A DNA stretch of 52,954 nt from NCBI RefSeq assembly GCF_002086125.1, contig NZ_MVHG01000029.1:1-52954 (forward strand), in the 5' to 3' direction. The DNA comes from Mycobacterium arosiense ATCC BAA-1401 = DSM 45069 (GTDB lineage Bacteria; Actinomycetota; Actinomycetes; Mycobacteriales; Mycobacteriaceae). The translations under genes and the position numbers were made by a program. The notes under the pieces were generated by a model, which saw only the letters and a list, made by a program, of their open reading frames with translations, was not told where the DNA came from and searched no databases. Positions within the stretch are counted from its first letter, which is position 1. Each line of letters begins with the position of its first letter. Shown one piece after another: positions 32,241 through 42,065 of this stretch.

Positions 32241-32467
32241 CGGCTGTGTGGTCCTTCCATGAGATCAACGGTGCCCCTTCTTAGGCACCTACCTACGAAG
32301 TACCGACCCGAGCGACCGTTTCCGTCGGAACGATCCGGACGAATTTTAGTCGGAATCCACCCGCTCAGACCCCAGGTGTGGCTACCCACACCGGAGCCAG
32401 CGTCTTCTGGATAGGCGTCGCAGATCCTCCAGCGCCGCGCCCAGGCCCTCGATGAGCGGAAGGGGCA

Positions 32468-32641
32468 TCAGCGCGTCGGCGGCTGCTGCTTTGCGAGGTA
32501 GGCCTGCGCTGCGGCCGATCGTTGGTGGCCGGCCGGAACGACCCGTCCCTCCAACTTGGCCGACGCCTTCACAGCGCGCATCGCAGAGCGTTTCACCGCA
32601 GCCTTCGAGACCACGACCTTCTTCGGCGTTCTACGTTCCAC
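32468..32641 (-). CDS. Small basic protein
   Basis: A 57-residue Lys/Arg/Ala-rich protein (TPKKVVVSKAAVKRSAMRAV). GTG at 32641 has AAGGAGG eight bases upstream. It may bind nucleic acid (inference from charge). The stretch 32241-32467 to its left carries two short hairpins and no gene. Confidence 0.55.
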   Translation of the reverse strand: MERRTPKKVVVSKAAVKRSAMRAVKASAKLEGRVVPAGHQRSAAAQAYLAKQQPPTR

Positions 32642-32764
32642 GGGGCACACCTCCTTGACGACTCGACCAGCGGATTCGATGCTACCGGCCCCGCGGGCGC
32701 CCACCTAGCCCGATGCGCGGCATCAACCACAGCGTGCTGCGTCGCCGGCCGCCTTCGAGGATGA

Positions 32765-33106
32765 ATGTCGTACCGCGAGAGGATGATGCTTGGCATGACT
32801 GTCTTTGAGCTTCTGATGGCTTCTTCGGCGGTGTGTATGTTGCTCGGTTCGTTTATTTACCGTGCGGCTGCGACGTCGGAGGGCCAGCGACGGCGTGGTG
32901 TCGTCTATGGGCTATGGCTGACTGCGGGACTGCTTGGCGTCAGCACTGTCGTAGCTTCTGTGATCCGTTGTGCGACCGGAGGTATGGTCGGCTACGCGGC
33001 CGGTGAGATCGTTGCCGGAATTTTTTTCGGCGCATTGTTTAGCGCGGTGTCGGTGTGCTTGCTTGGTTTAACTGGATTTTGGGCAGTGGTTCGCCGCCAC
33101 TTCTGA
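32765..33106 (+). CDS. Three-helix membrane protein
   Basis: A 113-residue protein with three hydrophobic segments (about residues 12-33, 45-65 and 75-105). ATG at 32765 is behind GAGG; an ATG at 32786 after AGAGG is an alternative. The gene is visibly less GC-rich than its surroundings, with T-rich codons, which suggests later acquisition. No family recognised. Confidence 0.6.
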   Translation: MSYRERMMLGMTVFELLMASSAVCMLLGSFIYRAAATSEGQRRRGVVYGLWLTAGLLGVSTVVASVIRCATGGMVGYAAGEIVAGIFFGALFSAVSVCLLGLTGFWAVVRRHF

Positions 33107-33216
33107 TGCCGTTACTCGGACGACCGCACGGCGCGCTGACCCACCAGCCGCCCGGGCTTCCCGGATCACCTATCGGTGACCGTGGCCGGTAGAACCGTCG
33201 TCGGCCGACGCGGCGC

Positions 33217-34173
33217 TCAGGGCGCATTCAGCGGCACGGCGTGCAGGCGCAGGTACTCCATCAGTGCTGGTTCGGGCCACCCGGAGACCCGATAGCGCCG
33301 CGGGAACACCGCCGAGGTTGGCGCGATCCCGACCACGTCGACGACCACCGAGAAGGGCACCAGGAACTGCTCGTGGTTGTTGTCGATGAACACGATGTAG
33401 TCGACCTCGGGTAAGTCGTAGGTCACGCCTTCACCCCACACGGTGGCCGAGGCCAGGCCGTGCCCGGTTTCGATGACTTGCGCGGCCGCCACATACACCG
33501 CGACCAGGTCATCCTCGTAGGCCTGCTTCAAGAACTCGGTCTGTTCCTCGTATTGGCGAAACGCCGCGCACGTGCGCGCCCGCACTGCCAACCGTCTTAA
33601 CGGATGCGGACCGGCCTTGTCGAAGGGGACCAGCCGCCCGCCGTGGACGGTGAATCCCTCTGGGGAGACCGGTCTTTCGGCCTCGCAATACATCTTCTCG
33701 GCGACCTCGAAGAACTTCGCCCCCTCATCAGGGTCGTCGCTGCCGATGATCAAGACGTCTTCGCTGGGCACAAACGCCACCGGGCGCGGACCCTCAGGCC
33801 GGCCGAACCCTGCCAGCCACCCGGGCGTCAGAATCGCCGAGCTGATGTAGGTCGCCTGCTCGACGTCGTAGAAGGCCGGCGCCTCGGTGCACGACACCTC
33901 GGTGCTCACCGGGTGAAGCGCTGCAACATTGTCTCGGCCGGCGGCGAAAGCCTCCCGCCAACTCACACCCCACTGCTTGGTGTTCGCGACGGTGACGATG
34001 AGGCGCGCCTGCGGGAAGTCCAGCGCCACCAACTCATGTGCGAACGCCGACACCGGCTGCCGCCACGCGACCGCCTCACCAGGTCGGCGCAAGCTGGCGT
34101 AGGTTGACGGCCGCAAGATGGACCGCAACAACGGCCTGGCTTCCTCCCAGGTTTGCGGTGGCTCAGGCAGCAT
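33217..34173 (-). CDS. Hypothetical protein, last gene of the calpain-effector operon
   Basis: A 318-residue soluble protein with no recognised family. The ATG at 34173 shares its A with the upstream TGA (TGATG), a typical coupled start; a TTG 15 bases earlier is ignored. It has an even mix of strands and helices and a DDPDEGAKFF acidic patch. As a cytoplasmic protein encoded with a secreted protease it could be a chaperone or immunity factor (inference). Confidence 0.6.
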   Translation of the reverse strand: MLPEPPQTWEEARPLLRSILRPSTYASLRRPGEAVAWRQPVSAFAHELVALDFPQARLIVTVANTKQWGVSWREAFAAGRDNVAALHPVSTEVSCTEAPAFYDVEQATYISSAILTPGWLAGFGRPEGPRPVAFVPSEDVLIIGSDDPDEGAKFFEVAEKMYCEAERPVSPEGFTVHGGRLVPFDKAGPHPLRRLAVRARTCAAFRQYEEQTEFLKQAYEDDLVAVYVAAAQVIETGHGLASATVWGEGVTYDLPEVDYIVFIDNNHEQFLVPFSVVVDVVGIAPTSAVFPRRYRVSGWPEPALMEYLRLHAVPLNAP

Positions 34174-35702
34174 CAGTGTCGTCCCCAATTCTCGATCGCC
34201 AGGACCGGGTCGCCCGGTCTGATCACCAACGGCGGCTTCGTGCCAGCGACCAGCTGCGCCAACGGCGAGGTGGGACTGTAGGGCACCTCGTAGCGTGTGA
34301 TGTCGCCGCTGGCGTCCAGAATCAAGTTCGTCAGGATCTGCACCAACGTCTGCTTGCCTGCTCTGCCGCCGCTAGGCCCGGTGTCTGTCACTCCGAAACC
34401 TGTTGCGGGCAAAGGCCACACCGCGCCCCGTGAGTCGCGGAACATACCGCCGTCGCGCTCGTAGAACAATTCGGTCAGTTGGCCAGTCGCCGGGACCGAT
34501 CGCCCCACCGTCGAGTAGATGGTGTCCCGGCTCGCCATGACCCAGCAGTGGGGATTGAACGGGTCCCGGTAGGTCATCATGTCCGCCGCGGCGGCGCGGT
34601 TGGCCCGCGCCCGCCAGAACCCGAGCTCGCGGCCATCAGCAGGCTCGAGGCGGGTGATCCATTCCTGTGCCAACGGATTGGAAGCGATGGGGATCGCAAG
34701 AACGTCGGAGATCGGGCTATGACCCACAAGCAGCTTGAGCATGTCCTCGGCGATCGCGGGATCGTCGCAGACTTGGTGCAGCAGCACCGCCACCTCCGCC
34801 TTGGTGATCTGCACTGCCGGGCGGCTGAGGTCGACATCGGCTACCGCGGCATGCAGCAGACCGGGCCGGGCGGGTATCTGCTGGCGATCCTGATCACCGA
34901 TGCATCCCGATGCCGCGTCCCGGTTGAGGTACTCGATCGCACGGCCCACCAGAGAGCTCACGTATTCCGTCGTGTCGGTGGTGACAAGAGCTGCCAGCCG
35001 TCGCGGATCCGGGCCATCTCCCACCCGGGCTCGGATGCGCTGTACCGGGGCACCCGGCTGCCAGGCCGCGATCGCGTCGACGTTCCGCAACGCCGGCGGC
35101 CACCACGGGAGGTCGACCCGTAGGAGCCCGGCCACCTCGAACCAGCCGCAGGTGGCCACGCGATGATGGCGGTCTGCCACGGCGACGTAGGGCGCTGAAC
35201 CGCCGTCGTTGGCCCTGTGGGTCGACATTTCCGGTAGGTAGACCGCCGTGGCCCACGGCAGGCGCGCCAACAACGGTGCGGCGAGCGGATAGAGCTCGTT
35301 TTCGTGCTGCTCGTGTCCGGCATAGGCCACCGCGATCGGGCCCCGTCCATCGCCGGGCTGCCACGCGTGCACGGCCATCCCGTCGACAACCTGACCGAAC
35401 AGGAACGCGGCCGGGGCCAGTGCCGCGGTGAACGGATACAGCCGAGGGACCCGGTCCCGCAGTTCTGGTTGGTGCAGCAGAATGTAGTTGTAAATCGTTG
35501 CGTGCGACCACCGTTGAGCACCGCCAGGCTCACGCTGCGGGCTGGGCAGCCGGGGTGCGCGCCGCGGCAAGTCTGCGGGGTCACCGATATCGAGTAGCTC
35601 GGCGACGTCGCCGGCAGACAGCTCCGGCTGTGACCACCGGGTGCCCATCATGCGAAGCCAGTAGGCGTCGTCCTGGTCAATCCGATCTTGGTCGATGCTC
35701 AT
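34173..35702 (-). CDS. Large hypothetical protein of the calpain-effector operon
   Basis: A 509-residue protein. Near the N-terminus SAGDVAELLDIGDPADLP resembles a short helix-turn-helix, and the rest is a long alpha/beta region with DRHHRVATCGWFEVAG and a C-terminal ILDASGDITRYE. No transmembrane segment or catalytic motif could be named. ATGA overlap at the start and TGATG at the end tie it to its neighbours. Specific chaperone or accessory function for effector 3 is inferred from position. Confidence 0.6.
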   Translation of the reverse strand: MSIDQDRIDQDDAYWLRMMGTRWSQPELSAGDVAELLDIGDPADLPRRAPRLPSPQREPGGAQRWSHATIYNYILLHQPELRDRVPRLYPFTAALAPAAFLFGQVVDGMAVHAWQPGDGRGPIAVAYAGHEQHENELYPLAAPLLARLPWATAVYLPEMSTHRANDGGSAPYVAVADRHHRVATCGWFEVAGLLRVDLPWWPPALRNVDAIAAWQPGAPVQRIRARVGDGPDPRRLAALVTTDTTEYVSSLVGRAIEYLNRDAASGCIGDQDRQQIPARPGLLHAAVADVDLSRPAVQITKAEVAVLLHQVCDDPAIAEDMLKLLVGHSPISDVLAIPIASNPLAQEWITRLEPADGRELGFWRARANRAAAADMMTYRDPFNPHCWVMASRDTIYSTVGRSVPATGQLTELFYERDGGMFRDSRGAVWPLPATGFGVTDTGPSGGRAGKQTLVQILTNLILDASGDITRYEVPYSPTSPLAQLVAGTKPPLVIRPGDPVLAIENWGRH

Positions 35703-36229
35703 GCGCGCTCCGGTGTGAGGTCGAAGTAGGCGTAGACGTGGACTTGGTCGCCGGGCGCTGCGGGCTGCAGGGCGTCTTGAGAGCCGACGGCCAGGATCTG
35801 GGTGGGGTTAAACCACCGCTGTAACCGGTTGGTGCGCGACCACACCACGAATGCAAGGTCCTCACCATTGGGCCTGGTTTGCCCCGCGTTGTGAACCCGC
35901 AAGCTCGTTGCGGACAGGTAGCCGCCAACGCTGTTACGCACTGCGTCCCAGATGAAGTCGCCCTTGCTCGCCAGAAACCGTTCCGCGGTCGGCCGGTAGC
36001 CGGGCTCAACACCGGCGGCGAATTGACGCAACGCCGCTTCGGCACGGGCACGCTCGGGCCCGGGCACGGCATCGAGTGGGTAGGCGGAGCCGACGAACGG
36101 ATACTCGGGCAGGCTGGCCAGCGAGGACGGCTTGTGCGCGAACACATACTGCGCCCCGATATATGCTGCGGCCGCGATGATGACCAATGTGGTTGCCGCC
36201 AAAGCCCATAGCTTTGTTGAACGGTTCAT
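35699..36229 (-). CDS. Membrane-anchored protein behind the calpain effector
   Basis: A 176-residue protein with one N-terminal hydrophobic anchor (LWALAATTLVIIAAAAYIGA) and a 150-residue extracytoplasmic domain containing FIWDAVRNSVGGYLSAT and YAYFDLTPE. The start overlaps the effector stop by ATGA. A membrane-anchored extracytoplasmic protein in this position is a good candidate immunity protein or protease inhibitor (inference). Confidence 0.65.
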   Translation of the reverse strand: MNRSTKLWALAATTLVIIAAAAYIGAQYVFAHKPSSLASLPEYPFVGSAYPLDAVPGPERARAEAALRQFAAGVEPGYRPTAERFLASKGDFIWDAVRNSVGGYLSATSLRVHNAGQTRPNGEDLAFVVWSRTNRLQRWFNPTQILAVGSQDALQPAAPGDQVHVYAYFDLTPERA

Positions 36230-37422
36230 TTCCCCAGTTCTCCAATGTTGACATTGAACGTTGGATGGGTTCCTAGCCCGCCGAACTTGCCGGTCGGTCC
36301 GGAGCCGATGACATCGCCAAGCCGAACCTGAATCAGAGGGTTCCCCGGATCGTTGGGGTTGTTTCCCCAGGGGTTACGCAGCGTCAGCTGGGCGTCGCTG
36401 CCGCTGCCGCTGATGCCTTCGACGATGTAGACGTGAGTGTTCAGCAGTGGGCCACCGGTGGGGGTGGTCGAGATCGTCACCGGTTGATGACTTGCCAGCG
36501 CCCCTGAAATCGACTGATCGATGTGCTGATTGGTCCACCACACCTCCCGCGGGTCGATACTCACCCCGCGGTTACCGGTCAACGCCTGCAACGCATCTGG
36601 GGCTGAGCCGCCGCGCCCGATCCCGTAATCGAGTGCATGTCCGAGGTCATCGCCAGGGCATTGCATTTTCGCGTACGCCGACTCCATCACGCTGGGCCAC
36701 AACGGCGCATTGGGCTGCCCGTTATCCAACCAACTGGCTCCGTGATGGTCGATATCGGTCTGGATGTCGTCTTGGGTGACCGTAATGTGTTGCCACGCAT
36801 GGCCGTTCCACAACGTCACATCAAAGGAGTTGTTGTCCTCGTCGAAATGGACCCGGTCTTTGATCCACTGAGGGTTGGCCTCCGCGATCGCCCCGATCGT
36901 GGCGTCAAAGTAGCAGTCACCAACGCTGTCCTGCTTGATGTCGGCCGCCGAGGGCGGGTGAGGGAACAGATCTTTATCGGTCCAGCGCCGGTGAAACTCG
37001 ATGCCACCACCGGTGTCCAGGGGAACCGGTCCTCCGTCGATGCCGGGCCCGCGCTCTCCGAAGCCCGCTTCATGGACATCGCCGGTGTGTCCGTTGGGTG
37101 GAGGGTTGCTGGGATCGAAGTCAAGACCGTCGAGTTTCGCGGTCCCGCTGCCGTCGGCGGTGGTGTAGGTGGCGGCGTGTTCAGTCAACCGCTGCGCATA
37201 CGCGTCGAAGTCGTCGACCTTCGCCTGCAGCGGACCTTCCGCCTTCGCGAGTCCCGCAGCGATCCCGACCGCGGTGGGATAACCCATCAGGCCGTGGGTG
37301 TCGGCGATGCGCTGCACCTCCTGGGCTGCCTGCGGGGAAATCTGTGCCGCACGCGTGGCCAGCTCGGAATAGGCGTCGGCGAACCGCAACAGGTCAGCTG
37401 GGTTGGCATCGAGTGCACCCAC
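36226..37422 (-). CDS. T7SS substrate with calpain-type cysteine protease domain (effector 3)
   Basis: A 398-residue protein. Residues about 3-90 are the EspC-like secretion domain shared with the substrates at 2.4 and 29.9 kb. After a Pro/Gly linker, residues about 145-375 form a calpain (peptidase C2) domain: QDSVGDCYFDATIGAIAE with oxyanion Gln164 and nucleophile Cys170, LWPSVMESAYAK around 241-252, NTHVYIVEG with His330, and LRNPWG with Asn350. All three catalytic residues are present, so activity is likely. GTG at 37422 has AGGAGG eight bases upstream. It heads a coupled four-gene operon. Confidence 0.92.
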   Translation of the reverse strand: MGALDANPADLLRFADAYSELATRAAQISPQAAQEVQRIADTHGLMGYPTAVGIAAGLAKAEGPLQAKVDDFDAYAQRLTEHAATYTTADGSGTAKLDGLDFDPSNPPPNGHTGDVHEAGFGERGPGIDGGPVPLDTGGGIEFHRRWTDKDLFPHPPSAADIKQDSVGDCYFDATIGAIAEANPQWIKDRVHFDEDNNSFDVTLWNGHAWQHITVTQDDIQTDIDHHGASWLDNGQPNAPLWPSVMESAYAKMQCPGDDLGHALDYGIGRGGSAPDALQALTGNRGVSIDPREVWWTNQHIDQSISGALASHQPVTISTTPTGGPLLNTHVYIVEGISGSGSDAQLTLRNPWGNNPNDPGNPLIQVRLGDVIGSGPTGKFGGLGTHPTFNVNIGELGK

Positions 37423-37642
37423 GACCCCGTCCTCCTACCTGTTGTTTCGACTGCCGTTGATTGTCGCCGACGACAGCGACATCGCGCGCTGAACGGCTGC
37501 GCCGGTCCGGCTCGGCGCTGGCGGAGACCCCGCCACTACAGATCGCCGCGCGACTCCCCCGAGTTCTCGCAGAAATGAAGTCTTCCCCGGTTATGACCCG
37601 GGGGCCGGCGAAGCAGTTATGCCGCCCACCATCGATTGACTC

Positions 37643-39112
37643 TCAATTTTCCTTGAGCCCGAGCCGCGTAGTCAGGGCCGCGTGCAGGCCCGTATCGGTG
37701 CCATCTCCCACCCAGGCGATGTATCCATCGGGTCGAACCAATACGGCTTCGGGGGCTGTTACTTCGCCCAGAACGGGAATTTCCCACGGCCCGGCGTACT
37801 CGGCGTCGATGGCTTTCACCCGATGTGCCCACGAAGAGATGTCGAAATCCCAAGGCGTGCCGAGGTTGAGCAGCACCGCACGGGCGTCGTGGAGAAGTGT
37901 GAATAGTCGCAGTGGACCAGTGGGGGTGAGGAGGTCGAGATCAGGCATCCGGTGCCCGAGTAGTGGGTGTCCGTTGCCGAGGTCGTACTGAATGTCGAGA
38001 CCAGTCATCATCGCGGCGATTCGCTTGCGCGGCTCGTCCATGTTCAGCAGCTCAGATACGGTGTCGCGCAACGCGTCGAGACGTTCGCCGGGGGCGATGA
38101 GCGCGGTTTGGGCCATGGTGTTGCGTAGCACACCAGCGGCGACCGGGTGCCGCTCGTCTTGGTAGGTGTCCAGCAGGCGTTCCGGCGAGGTCGTGTTGAT
38201 GACCTGGGCCAGCTTCCAGCCCAGGTTCGCCGCGTCCTGGATACCGGTGTTGAGGCCTTGCCCGCCGACCGGGAAGTGCACGTGCGCGGCGTCGCCGGCT
38301 AAAAGCACGCGCCTGTCCCGGTAGTACGCCGCTTGTCGCGTCACATCGGTGAACCGGGAAACCCAGATGGCACTGCGTATTCCGTAATCGGTTCCGCGAA
38401 CGGCGATAAGCGCATCCCTGAGTTCACGCAAGGTAGGCTCACCGGTTTGCTCGAGATGCGGTTCGGCGACCATGACCCGAACCGGCCCGCCATCCTCGAG
38501 TTTGAAGAATGAATGAAATCCGCCGTGTCGGTGCATGCCCCACGGCGGGTGATCGTCCATCTCGACATCAGCGAGCAGGCAACTCATCGATGGATCCCAC
38601 CCCGGGAATTCGATGCCGGCGACTTTGCGGATGACGCTGCGTCCTCCGTCGCACCCGACAAGATATGCGGCCCGTAGCGGCGGGCCGTCGCAGATCTCGA
38701 CGTCGACACGAGCGTCGTCTTGGGTGAAACTTTTCACCTCGCGGCCGCGATAGATCGGCACCCCCAACTCGCTCACCCAGTCGGCCAGGATGCCCTCGAT
38801 GCGGTACTGCGGCAGCCCCAACCCATAGTTATGCCGGGTGGGCAAGTCGCTGATGTCGATCGAAATCCCTGAGTAGTGCCCGATCTGGCCCGTCCATCCT
38901 TGCGACAGGAATCGATCAGCAATCCCGCGCTGATCGAGAACCTCAATCGTGCGCGACGTCATCCCGCCCGCGCGCGAGCCGATCAACTCATCGCTGTTGC
39001 CGCGGCGCTCGACGATCGCAACGTCGATTCCTGCCAGCGCCAACTCACCGGCCAGCATCAGCCCGGTCGGGCCCGCGCCGGCAACAACTACCGCATGGTC
39101 TGCCACATGCAA
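37643..39112 (-). CDS. FAD-dependent monooxygenase, class A (PheA/TfdB, rifampicin-monooxygenase-like)
   Basis: A 489-residue flavoprotein hydroxylase. N-terminal GAGPTGLMLAGELAL is the FAD dinucleotide-binding motif, LVGCDGGRSVIRK is the DG motif and VLLAGDAAHVHFPVGGQG is the GD motif. A C-terminal thioredoxin-like domain follows. The overall sequence and length are close to rifampicin monooxygenase (Rox) and aromatic polyketide hydroxylases. Substrate unknown. AAAGG lies four bases before the ATG; it follows the next monooxygenase by 33 bases. Confidence 0.88.
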   Translation of the reverse strand: MHVADHAVVVAGAGPTGLMLAGELALAGIDVAIVERRGNSDELIGSRAGGMTSRTIEVLDQRGIADRFLSQGWTGQIGHYSGISIDISDLPTRHNYGLGLPQYRIEGILADWVSELGVPIYRGREVKSFTQDDARVDVEICDGPPLRAAYLVGCDGGRSVIRKVAGIEFPGWDPSMSCLLADVEMDDHPPWGMHRHGGFHSFFKLEDGGPVRVMVAEPHLEQTGEPTLRELRDALIAVRGTDYGIRSAIWVSRFTDVTRQAAYYRDRRVLLAGDAAHVHFPVGGQGLNTGIQDAANLGWKLAQVINTTSPERLLDTYQDERHPVAAGVLRNTMAQTALIAPGERLDALRDTVSELLNMDEPRKRIAAMMTGLDIQYDLGNGHPLLGHRMPDLDLLTPTGPLRLFTLLHDARAVLLNLGTPWDFDISSWAHRVKAIDAEYAGPWEIPVLGEVTAPEAVLVRPDGYIAWVGDGTDTGLHAALTTRLGLKEN

Positions 39113-39145
39113 CCTTTCGTGTTCGCTGGTCCCCGGAAAGTCCAG

Positions 39146-40837
39146 TTACGTGCGGCGATCCAGGATCTGTTCGACGGCTTGAATGAGCGGCGCGCCGTCG
39201 CAGCAGCCGGCCGAGCTGCGCCAGGCGACATACCCGTCGGGACGCACGAGGACCGCCCCGTCGCAGCCGATTCCATAAAGGTCGAAGAACGTGTTGGTGT
39301 GGTCGGCCAATCCCGGATCGCCGATCGCGTAGCTGGCGATAGGCACGCCGAGCTCTCGAGCTGCAACCGCGGCTGCTTTTCGCCAGATCGTCCCGCCTGG
39401 ACCGGTAAGCACCGTGAACCCGGCGCCAAAGAGATCGAGTGTGGAGACCGGTTCAGACTCGGCGCCGAGCCAGACATGTGGGGCCCGGCAGCCCGGTGTC
39501 GCGCAGGGCGCGTAGTCGCTGTAGTCGTCGTCGACGTCGGGAGCCGGTGTGCCATCGGAGATGACGGCGGTCGAGCGATACGCGGTGCCGAACTCGACGC
39601 CGAAATGATTACCGAAGCGTCGACTGGCCCGCTCGGCCTCCTGGGCACTTAGGTCACTGCTGGCCGGATAGTAGTAAGCCGCGGCAAGCCGCGCGAGATT
39701 GCCGTGATTCTGCAAACACTGTTCGATGGTGGTGATCGCGGGTTCTCGCCGCTCGTGCTCATAGGTCTCGAGCAACGACCACCCAGCCAGCCCACGCACG
39801 CACAGGGCCAACTTCCACATGGCGTTGTGCATGCCCTGCAGGCCGGTATTGACGCCCAGTCCCCCGGTGGGCGGAAACTGGTGAGCGGCATCGCCACACA
39901 ACACCACGCGCCCTTGGACCCAACGATCGGCGACCGCGGCGTTCATCTGCCACAGCCCAACGCCTTTCACCTCAACCTCGAGATCTGGAACCCCGACCGC
40001 GCCGCGGACCCAGCTCCTCACCCGCTCGGCGTCCCAGAGCTCGAGCACCCACTGGTCAGGCGACACACCGATCTGACACAGCCAGCGCCCGCGCGCGTCC
40101 AGTGGTTGCAGCAGACCGGCGGCGTCGGGGTTGGCGACGAAAAACACGACTCCCCGGCGGTCTCCGACGTGGTGTTCGATATCGGCGCGGAAGTAGCAGT
40201 TGACGAAATGATGGATGCCCTGCTCGCCGTTCAAGGCGATGCCCAGCTGGCGACGTACCGTGCTGTCGGCACCGTCGGCGGCCACCAGCGCATCCCCGGC
40301 CAGGGTGTAGGTGTCTCCCGTGGCGGTGACGCGCACCGCCACGGCCGCCTCGACGTCGTGCTCGCGTGACCCGGACAGAATGTCGGTGACCTGGTGACCG
40401 AACCGAAGGTCGACGATGCCCGTGGCCCGTGCCGCGTCGCGCAGGATGGCTTCGGTCAGATCCTGCGACGACATGATCGGCAGCACCGGGCTGATCGCCG
40501 GCCCGGGCCCTTCGAAACCTCCCGTCTCGATCTGACCCACCTGCTGGCCGACAATCGTGTCCATATACCTCATCGGGCTCTTCCAGCCCGGCGGGGTATC
40601 GATGCCGCGCAGCCGTTGATACACCACACTTCCCCACCCTCGGGCGATCTCCATCGTCCGCGCATTCAGATTGCGCGCCTTGGGATGCCACGACGTCGAA
40701 TCATGGCGCTCGACAACAACGCTGGGAACCGAGAACCTGGCGAGTTCCAGGGCGGCGGCCAATCCGACGGGGCCGCCACCGACGATGATCACCGGTTTGT
40801 GCGACACGATTGAGTTCACCTCGTTGTGCGAAGTCAT
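39146..40837 (-). CDS. FAD-dependent monooxygenase, class A (larger, second copy)
   Basis: A 563-residue flavoprotein hydroxylase with GGGPVGLAAALEL (FAD motif), VAADGADSTVRRQLG (DG motif) and VVLCGDAAHQFPPTGGLGVN (GD motif, 19 residues). It is longer than its neighbour and resembles phenolic or polyketide ring hydroxylases such as the MhpA/TcmG group. The two monooxygenases are too different to be a recent duplication. ATG at 40837 is eight bases after the bioB stop; a GTG at 40807 is a good alternative. Confidence 0.88.
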   Translation of the reverse strand: MTSHNEVNSIVSHKPVIIVGGGPVGLAAALELARFSVPSVVVERHDSTSWHPKARNLNARTMEIARGWGSVVYQRLRGIDTPPGWKSPMRYMDTIVGQQVGQIETGGFEGPGPAISPVLPIMSSQDLTEAILRDAARATGIVDLRFGHQVTDILSGSREHDVEAAVAVRVTATGDTYTLAGDALVAADGADSTVRRQLGIALNGEQGIHHFVNCYFRADIEHHVGDRRGVVFFVANPDAAGLLQPLDARGRWLCQIGVSPDQWVLELWDAERVRSWVRGAVGVPDLEVEVKGVGLWQMNAAVADRWVQGRVVLCGDAAHQFPPTGGLGVNTGLQGMHNAMWKLALCVRGLAGWSLLETYEHERREPAITTIEQCLQNHGNLARLAAAYYYPASSDLSAQEAERASRRFGNHFGVEFGTAYRSTAVISDGTPAPDVDDDYSDYAPCATPGCRAPHVWLGAESEPVSTLDLFGAGFTVLTGPGGTIWRKAAAVAARELGVPIASYAIGDPGLADHTNTFFDLYGIGCDGAVLVRPDGYVAWRSSAGCCDGAPLIQAVEQILDRRT

Positions 40838-40844
40838 CAACGGC

Positions 40845-41939
40845 TTAGGTGTTGGCCGGAGTGGTGGTGCCGGCACCGCGCTGGCGGGTGATGACCAGGT
40901 CGTGGCGCTCGACTGGCAGCGCGGGTTCCTCGAGGCCTTCGATCACGAAACCGGCTTCGGCAATCATCGCCCGATCGTCCTGGCCTGGCTGTCCTTGGCT
41001 GGTGAGGTAATCGCCGAGGAACATCGAATTGGCCAGGTGCAAGGCCAGCGGTTGCAGTGTGCGCAAATGTATTTCGCGTCCACCGGCGATGCGCACTTCG
41101 ACGTCAGGGAAGGCGAACCGGAACATCGCCAGGATGCGCAGACAGCGTTGCGGGGTCAATTCCCAATGCCCACCCAGCGGGGTGCCCTCAAACGGGATCA
41201 GAAAGTTCACCGGCACCGAATCCGGCTGGAGCTCGCGCAATGCCAGCGCGACGTCGACGATGTCGTCGTCGGATTCGCCCATTCCAACGATGGCCCCTGA
41301 GCATGGCGACAGACCAGCGGATTTGGCAGCGGCGACGGTGGCGGCCCGATCGTTGAAGGTGTGGGTTGAGCAGATCCGCGCGTAGTTCTCTGCGCTGGTG
41401 TTCAGGTTGTGGTTGTACGCGTCGGCGCCGGCCCCACGCAGCCGCTCGGCTTGCCCCTGTTTCAGTAATCCCAGGCAGGCGCACACCTCCACTTCTGGGG
41501 CGGAGCTTTTAATCGCGGCGATCGTGTCGGCGACGCGCTCGATATCGCGATCGGCGGGCCCGCGGCCGGCGGCGACCAGGCAGATGCGTTTGGCGCCGGC
41601 GTCGATCGCGCAGCGCGCGTGGCCGGCGGCCTCATCGGGGTTGATCCAGGAGTACTTGAGGATCTCAGCGCTTGAGCCGCGTCGTTGCGAGCAGTACCCG
41701 CAATCCTCCGGGCACATACCGGATTTCATGTTCACCAGGTAATTGAGCTTGACCCGCCGACCGAAAAACTTGCGCCGCACCCGTGCCGCCGCGGCGATCA
41801 CATCGAGCAGGTCATCGTCACTGCTTGCCAGCACGGCGAGCAAGTCGTCACGAACCACGCATCGTCGCTGCAACGCTGCGGCGGTCATCACTGACAACCG
41901 CTGCTCAAAGTCCGTATTCGTCCCGGCTGAGTCGTGCAT
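40845..41939 (-). CDS. bioB: Biotin synthase
   Basis: A 364-residue radical SAM enzyme converting dethiobiotin to biotin. The cluster motif is C76-EDCGYC (Cys76, Cys80, Cys83) in the [17 protein letters not shown] block. The downstream YNHNLNTS and SGAIVGMGE motifs are those of BioB. ATG at 41939 is preceded by AGGAG. It is the first gene of an operon with two FAD monooxygenases and without bioA, bioD or bioF. The long upstream open frame overlaps the promoter and is not used. Confidence 0.95.
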   Translation of the reverse strand: MHDSAGTNTDFEQRLSVMTAAALQRRCVVRDDLLAVLASSDDDLLDVIAAAARVRRKFFGRRVKLNYLVNMKSGMCPEDCGYCSQRRGSSAEILKYSWINPDEAAGHARCAIDAGAKRICLVAAGRGPADRDIERVADTIAAIKSSAPEVEVCACLGLLKQGQAERLRGAGADAYNHNLNTSAENYARICSTHTFNDRAATVAAAKSAGLSPCSGAIVGMGESDDDIVDVALALRELQPDSVPVNFLIPFEGTPLGGHWELTPQRCLRILAMFRFAFPDVEVRIAGGREIHLRTLQPLALHLANSMFLGDYLTSQGQPGQDDRAMIAEAGFVIEGLEEPALPVERHDLVITRQRGAGTTTPANT

Positions 41940-42065
41940 AGGCTTCTCCTTTTCTGGTTGCCGATCAACGCGGTGGGCCCTCGGGCGTGCGGGATGTCGA
42001 CCCGAAACGGGTTGTTTGACCGGCCCCGAACGCAAAGGCGTGTTGCTGGCCTCTCAAGCCCATGA

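Noticed and set aside
32375..32392. GGTGTGG/CCACACC hairpin
   Set aside because: Perfect seven-base stem, but no T-run on either strand and no clear relation to a gene end.
37584..37606. CCCCGG/CCGGGG hairpin downstream of the calpain operon promoter
   Set aside because: Short GC stem without T-run; such stems are common in GC-rich DNA.
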